Source: Epiperipatus broadwayi
Taxonomy: Eukaryota > Onychophora > Udeonychophora > Euonychophora > Peripatidae
Length of the DNA stretch: 64,000 nucleotides
Direction: 5' to 3'
Assembly (NCBI GenBank): GCA_028023455.1
Contig: JAQFVV010000448.1
Location: 186,001-250,000, forward strand
The notes under the pieces: model-generated
Seen by the model: the letters and a program-made list of their open reading frames with translations, nothing else
Told to the model about the DNA's origin: nothing
Databases searched by the model: none
Shown here: positions 57,352 to 64,000 of the stretch, piece by piece
How positions within the stretch are numbered: the stretch's first letter is position 1
Layout of the letters: each line of letters begins with the position of its first letter
Program-made: the position numbers and the translations under genes

Positions 57352-60149
57352 AAACAACAAAACAAAACATTATTTATCCATTTGATGGCGATTTAGAAAA
57401 TATTTTTCAATAAACTATTGTTATAAAAATACTATTGTTCACATGGAGCACATAATAAAATCATGTATATTTTTTCTACATAGACATATACTTTACACAT
57501 ATTCTACATCATTATTTATATAAGTTCAGACAATGTACATCCATGCTCAATTAATGAATATAACATCATTATATATATATATGATTATGTAAACCAAATA
57601 TAACTCCCTTCTCTTACAACTCTATTTAATTTGAAATGACTTTTAGTTAGTAAATAAATTTTTTTAAGTAGACTAGCAGTTTTCAGGGGGGGGGGGTTCT
57701 TTGGATACTTTGATGACCCCTTGCTTCTTGCTCAGGACAAGTTGCTTGACTGCTTTGGATGATTTAAAAAGTATTTAGGGTGACATCTTAGATGCCTGTT
57801 TTATACAATTTGTTACTTGGTAGTCTCAATGATTAAAGTCCTTTCCATTCCTCTATTGATATTCTTCTTGGGTTAGGATTAGTGATTTCTGGAAGTGATT
57901 GCAGTGGTCATAGTTTCTTTGTTAAAATTGCCTTAGTATATATTAATTTTACATTTAAATTCTTGTACTATCCTGAAACCAAACTGCCACTTATAGTGAA
58001 TCTGGTTTTATCTGAAGTCTAGATTAATTGTTGGCATAAATAAATAAACAATATCAACCATTTGTTTCAGATACTTTCCTCAACATTTCTTTGAATTATC
58101 ATATGGTCTTTTATGGCAAATCATTTTAACATTAGGTGATTCAGTGAAATGAGAATAAGATTATTCTCCAAGTTATGTGTAAAAAAATAAAAAAATTAAA
58201 CAATTGTTTTATAAGTTTAGGACAGGATGAAGAAACCAAAGATGATATTCAACTATGATTACATGAGAATTCTTCATCTCCAATTTCTAATTGTACCAGT
58301 GAAACATTTTCCACGTCTGACTAAATCTCTGTTACACATAAAATGCGTGAGTTGATCAAGTTATGGAAAAAGAAGAAAGTTTCATTCCTATTTTTAAAAA
58401 CATAACTATATTTCCTGATCAACTCTACCTAGTAATTGTTACGATTTATGCTATCGATGGAATCAGCTTTTATTTCTTTTATAAGGGTGCCAGGATTTAT
58501 ATAAGAATCCGCTGAAATCCATCGCATTGGGTCTCAAAAATTAAAAAGAAAAATGTTTTTAAAAGAATTGGTATCATATTTTACCATAACTAGAATTATT
58601 TTCTAAATATCATTATTCCTGGAGCTTAGTCAACACATATTGGCAAATGTAAATTATATTTTCAAATCTTACTAAACTAATATTAATAAATTTATTAATA
58701 ATCATTAATAATGCACAATGAATAGTTGGTATTAGAAATAAATATTTTTATTCTAACAAATTAAAATAAAAAAAATACATTATGAATTAATTAATTGGTA
58801 AGATTACATGCACTCTAATTCAGATTTGAATCAATTAATAAAAAATAACAATTCAACAATTATAGTTCTTAGGTAAACAAGAGACTCTTGAAGAATAAAA
58901 TTTAAAGTCTTTATCAGAATTCTTTTAAATTTTTTTTTTTTTAATTGTTTGCAAACTTTATGTCATAATCGGGAAAAGTTACTCTTAACTTACTGGTAAG
59001 TTGGTGTAGATTTATGGGACCCCAAGCTCATAGGAATTTCCATTGGTCTCTCCTGTCAGCATCTTCAATTATAGATCCATTCTATAGCTAGAGAAAAAGT
59101 ATGGTTGTGGTGACCCTTTCATTGTAAAAAGTGGTATTCACAAAGCTCCGTTTCCATGCTTGCGTGAAGGCTCTGTACAGTAAGTGGAAAACCAGTGCAG
59201 AAGTATATTACTGCCACAGGTTATGCTCACGGAAACCCCCAACTCTAAGACATGGAACCAGAAAGTAAAGAAAGAACTAGATCGAAGTTGTCCTCTTCAT
59301 TTTATACCTCAATCCAGTTTTTGAAACTTCTGCGCATCCTTTTGTCCTTTTTATCAGCATATAAGATAATAATCTTGTATACTCTTGTTTAAATTTAAGT
59401 TACAAAGTCTTTATTCTTTTAGCTTAATTCTGCCATCTTTAATTAGCTAAAATATTTTTCTTTTAGCTTATCTGGATTAGTAATTTGCATGTCATTTATT
59501 CTTTCTAATTTTAACTTCTATTATTAATTACATAAAAAAAAAATGTGGATGAAAATTTTAACTTTCATTATACGCTTTAAAAAAATAATTATACAAACTA
59601 AAAAAAAAATTAATTTCGTCTTTTTCCTAGCTTTTACCAAATGCCTATACGTATATTTGTACCATATATAAATAAATGGTACACCAGTAAAAAAATTATA
59701 TAAAGAATTAATAAATATTTTTTCTTGCAAAATCTATTTTTTGACCTCCTCCAGCATGATTTGACATCAAAAATTTGTTATTATTGATGTGTTAAATAAA
59801 GTATCAAAACCTGCTATTGATGTTTTTGAAAAAATTGAGAATTAATATTAAAATGCCATATTCATAAACTTTGGTTGGATATAATCTGCCTGTTATTACA
59901 AACCATAGATATTTATAATTTTTTTTTTGTAGAGTGTATTATTCTACTTCGTGTAATTTTATAGAAATTGAGTGCCATTGAGTATTGGTTTTAAAATGTG
60001 AGATCTCATTTTTTAATGGTTGCCTTTTTTGGGTGATAATATTTCATGTGAAAGGATAAAAATTTTTTAGAGAAGTTATAATAATATTCACTCAAATTTT
60101 AGTGAACTTATTATCAATCAAAAATGATTTAAATCTAATAACTTTGATA
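57352..60149. other. No gene seen
   Basis: AT-rich sequence with a 10-G run near 57687. Two less AT-rich stretches, at about 57680-57900 and 58985-59300, carry no open frame I can support. Confidence 0.4.
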
Positions 60150-60483
60150 CCTTAATACAGGGGTCCCCAACCCTATGCCCGCGGGCACCATGGCACCCGC
60201 AGACCATTTTACGTGTGCCCGCCGCTATCTGAACATGATAAAAAATTATTTACCTGATGCAAATAAATTTAATTTTTTAAAATTTCTTATAAATTATTGT
60301 ATTATATTGTAATCAAATGTTAAAATTTTATTTTTGAAATAAATATTTTTTTGTACATTATGTGTATTATTAACAATATCTAACTATAAATTTACATTGA
60401 AAAAATAAATGGTGCCTGCCACCTGGCCGGTATTATAGAATGTGCTCTTAAGTGCAGAAAGGTTGGGGACTGCTGCCTTAATA
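60150..60483. mobile_element. hAT-type MITE with perfect 8-bp TSD
   Basis: A 318-bp body (60158-60475) lies between two copies of CCTTAATA (60150-60157, 60476-60483). The ends are CAGGGGTCCCCAACC and, inverted, CAGCAGTCCCCAACC. The 8-bp duplication and CAG(G)GGTCCCCAACC termini are classic for Charlie-type hAT elements. Subterminal GCCCGCGGGCAC-type GC-rich sequence contrasts with the AT-rich centre. It has no transposase and depended on one supplied elsewhere. Confidence 0.93.
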
Positions 60484-62877
60484 CATATCCTTGCCATGAT
60501 CAATAAAAATATTCATATCTGGTTTAAAGATTACAGATACATTAAATGTAGCAAATAGCTTACAAAATAAATACAATTTATTTTATTAAAAATGAAATAA
60601 TTGTTACTTTGCACATAATTATTTGAATATTGTAGCAATCAATATTAATCTTCTATTTTGATTAACTTTGTTTAGTTTTGTATTTTCAGCAGTAATATGT
60701 TGTCAATAAAATGAGGAAATATAGATGATGGATAATTTTTCATTTTTTAACATTGGCCCAAAGAGAATTAGCTGATGATTTGAATCTTCAGTACTTTAAA
60801 AATATTAAAGATACTGAAGAAAAATATCACAAGTTTTGGACAAAAATATTTTCTAAGAAGTCATTCAAATTGATAAAAATGTTTTTGGTAGATTTTTATA
60901 ATTTAACTGCACTGTCTAAGTTAAGAAATTTTGACTTTAAAGGTAATGATATTATTCCAGATAGACAGTATCTCTGTTTGAATACTTAGTCTAAGTTGAA
61001 TTTACAATAACATCCATATTTATTATTGACTGATCTACAGTAAGTTCATGATTTACTTATGGCATATTTCATGATATATCAATGGTAGTAAGAGTTATAT
61101 TTTGCTAACTAAATCAATCTGTTTTGTTTTTGTTCATTTTATGAAACAAAAAAAAAAGGTTAATTTTGCTGAATTATTGAGGTTCTTGTCTACTGACAGA
61201 ATATCTTGGTAGATGAATCATTAATTTTTGTAACAAATTTTTTTTGAGAATTTTTTTTACAGATTGCAATGTTTATTTGGTTAATATTAGACTGCACACT
61301 ATCACTTTCTAAACAGTGTTTCATATTGTAGCCCAATTTCATTATAGTGGTACCAACAATTATAATGACTGAGCTTGCTAATCCTTATTTTCTATTTTTT
61401 CAGCTGAATTTTTATAATAGGCTCAATGTGTAATATGCAAATAGGTTTATTTTTTAATTTTTCCAAAAAAAGACAAATAATTGATATGCGGTATACATTA
61501 ATAAAAAGAATCCACCCTACATTACTATGGTCTAGAATTATCTTTATAATCATCTATTATATAATGTTGGACAGTGATATTAATGGCCATATATGATGCT
61601 TTGATTACATAATATAATAAAATTATCACTTGTGTGATTAATATCAGCCCAAAGTAAATCATCATCATTTTTAAAAAAAATGTATATTATATACTGAATC
61701 CAGTAACATAAACCAATAAATGTGTATCACCAAAATATCTTATGCATATGTATTTTTGATTAGTGGAAAACAAAATAAGTCTTTCTGTAAATAGAAAGTA
61801 AATGAACAATTCAGGATCATTGTTTTTTAGGAGATATAGAACCCATCTATATTATAAGGATAATCTCAAAGACATTCTAGAGAAGTCCTATGTTAATTTC
61901 TTCCACTGGGATACTGGACAGTAAACTATGATATTAACCTGCATGTTTTGTACATGGATGTGTTTCACAGATTGGTTTATATAATCATCACAAAACTTAC
62001 TGTAAGGTAGTTTTCTCTCTCTTTTTATTCTCTCTTACATTTTTCTTGGAGTTGCAATGGCAATAATCATTTAGGAGTGGCTGGTTTATCATTTCATTTT
62101 TATCAATACAAAATAATGAAAGTTCTGTTAATGAAAAATTATACATCTATATCAATAGAACAGAATCTCTTAATATTTTCTGGTGAAATAGTCTTCTCAA
62201 AAGTTGATCCTAACATAATATTTCTAACCGCCTATCAACGACAAAGTATCAGTGCATTAGCAACCCTCAAGTACAAGGATCTACTCAAAGTAAATCCATT
62301 GACTGTCATGTCTTTATGGCTTCAAAAGTAAAAACATATATATCTATTAGAAGCTGGATTCTTAATGCAGTCTTACTTTGATTTTTTTTTTTTGTATCAA
62401 TGATATCAATTAACTGTTACAATCTACCAAAAAATTGCAATGTTTATGATTCCCAATTATAAATCAATTGACAGCAATTTATGCAGCTTGAACCTTTTAG
62501 ATAAAAATAAAAATTTGTTCATTTGTAATATGTGTAAGAGCACAAAACTGAGACACTGTAATCTTTACAAAGAGTTCTTGATAAAAGGATAGTTTGATTT
62601 TGGGATCCAAATACATTAAGATATTTCAAACACTAGAAAGTCTCAGTATATCATCTAATGTGATAGTCTACTATGATCTAAAATAACTTTTAGTGATAGT
62701 TCATAGGTTAAATAGGTACCATATAAATACAGTCAAATGAGATGGGAGACACTGGAATGAAGATTATTTCCACTTATTACAATTCCTTCTCAGACACTCG
62801 CTGAACAATGTTCATATTGATAGACACCGTAATTCTTAAATTAGGAATTTAAAAAATACACAACTATCTGACTACCT
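60484..62877. other. No recognisable gene; two unassigned open frames
   Basis: Open frames at 60753-60989 (78 codons, Lys-rich, beginning MAQRELADDLNLQYFKN) and 62077-62331 (84 codons) are somewhat more protein-like than their surroundings, but I recognise no family. The part at 61970-62060 matches 32313-32390 (dispersed repeat). Confidence 0.35.
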
Positions 62878-62955
62878 ATCAAAACTTTCCATATAGTAGC
62901 ACCACTGCACTGAGTGGCGCTATTGTATGGAGAGTTTTGCCTCAGTGTTGACTAC
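62869..62955. mobile_element. GGCAAAACTCTCC MITE family, arms-only remnant
   Basis: 62880-62941 contains only the two inverted ends (AAAACTTTCCATATAGTAGC...and ATTGTATGGAGAGTTTTGC) joined with no centre. TGACTAC occurs on both sides (62869-62875, 62949-62955), a probable 7-8 bp target duplication. Confidence 0.75.
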
Positions 62956-64000
62956 ATATTACTATTTGATATCTTTTCATTAGATAAAAAGTATTCTGTG
63001 TGTTTTCTTTTGCATGCTGAGGTAATTCTTTTTTTAGCATCATACTAAACTGAGAGTGCAATACATTGAATCAATTCCCATTCATAATTTAAATGATTTG
63101 AACATAAACAGTTCTTTTAGCATGATAGGTAATAATGCAAACATCAGCAGTAAGTCAACTGCTAGATATGTTGAAGTCAATATAGGATTCCAGAGATTAT
63201 TAAACTGGGTCCAAATGTGTTAATCAAATAAATATTTCAATCCTACTAAACATATAAGCTTAATTTGTCAGAATGAATTGATTTCATTATTTTAGGAACC
63301 TATATTAATATATATTCATAAAAGGTTGCTCCCAAATGTTCGATTTTCTGCACTGTAGTCATCCAGAAATTGTGAGGATAAAAATGTCAACATGATTTCT
63401 TAGATAGTTGCAAAACATTCATACTGAGATAAACTCCAAAGTTCACAATATCTTTAAATAATACATTTATTAATAATTACAGATGCATTTTCTAAATGGC
63501 TGGAGATAGTAATCACATCATTACTTTATAGTGTAGCCTCTTTCAAAATCTTATAAAAATTGTTTTCTTTATGTGTAGTATCCTAAAACCATGTATACTA
63601 ATCTTCATGGCAAATATGTTTCAGGAATTCTGCTTCCAGACAAATTCTAAAAAGATTTTTATATCATCATTATATAAGCAAGAAGAGAGAATTGTACAAG
63701 AGACAAAAAGAGGCCTAAAAATCATGACTCAAAAGTGGAGTAATCATTTATCCAGATCTCTATTAGCCTAGCGTACTTGAAATTAATTTTTGATATTTGG
63801 GATTATGCATTATGATCTTGATTGTCATAGCAAAGCAATTGTGTGAAATCCAGCATATAGTTTAAATGACATGTTTGCTTGTATGATTGACTGACCATAT
63901 TTGAAATAAAGCTCTAATTGAAAAACGTCATGCACCTTTACCACATTCTCATTTATCATTATTATTCTTATTAACCCAGCAATCACATGTATATTGTATA
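62956..64000. other. No gene seen
   Basis: AT-rich sequence; the 66-codon frame at 63571-63771 has no recognisable features. Confidence 0.4.

Overview
The window is AT-rich, intron-era animal DNA: long low-complexity A/T tracts, AC/AT microsatellites, one 500-base assembly gap (16110-16609) and a dense mixture of decayed transposable elements. I found no host protein-coding gene, rRNA or functional tRNA gene that I can support. The element mix (RTE-type and a second non-LTR retrotransposon, a Penelope-like element with a GIY-YIG domain, Ty3/gypsy elements, hAT-type and long-TIR DNA transposons, tRNA-derived SINEs) fits an invertebrate metazoan. I cannot name the phylum from the sequence.

Layout. 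0-0.6 kb: a scrap of RTE reverse transcriptase beside tRNA-like sequence, then a perfect 24-bp hairpin. 3.07-5.83 kb: a Penelope-like element on the minus strand, split by an unassigned ~0.9 kb insertion. 6.0 kb: a ~99-bp tRNA-like SINE with a 14-bp target-site duplication (TSD). 7.5-8.1 kb: a 5'-truncated RTE copy. 8.9-9.65 kb: a weak hAT-transposase relic. 10.5-13.8 kb: the best-preserved element, a full-length 3.3-kb RTE retrotransposon (minus strand, 9-bp TSD) with one premature stop and two single-base frameshifts. 16.1-17.1 kb: the gap and two copies of a dispersed repeat, one with a 14-bp dyad resembling an RFX X-box. 18.2-24.2 kb: a badly decayed Ty3/gypsy element (gag and integrase recognisable) invaded by a 1.9-kb LTR-like sequence. 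25.7-29.2 kb: a second gypsy element with two ~600-bp LTRs, internally deleted. 30.9-31.8 kb and 55.1-57.0 kb: two relics of a second non-LTR family. 40.4-42.6 kb: tandem ~262-bp monomers holding a long-TIR foldback transposon that in turn holds a truncated RTE copy. 43-44 kb: two foldback elements side by side. 45.25-51 kb: one old RTE copy split by an LTR-like block and at least two foldback elements. 51.1-52.1 kb: a TIR element at TTAA. 57.2 kb: a hairpin MITE. 60.2 kb: a 318-bp hAT MITE with a perfect 8-bp TSD. 62.9 kb: a 62-bp remnant of a MITE family seen four times here.

How the parts relate. The non-autonomous elements lack enzymes of their own. The tRNA-like SINEs would have depended on a LINE, but their 3' ends do not match the (ATG)n tail of the RTE copies here, so the partner is not evident. 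The DNA-transposon derivatives need transposases not encoded in the window. Nesting gives a relative chronology: the second non-LTR family, the Penelope-like element and the 18-24 kb gypsy element look oldest; the 10.5-13.8 kb RTE copy, the 41.6-42.2 kb RTE fragment and the 60.2 kb hAT MITE look youngest.
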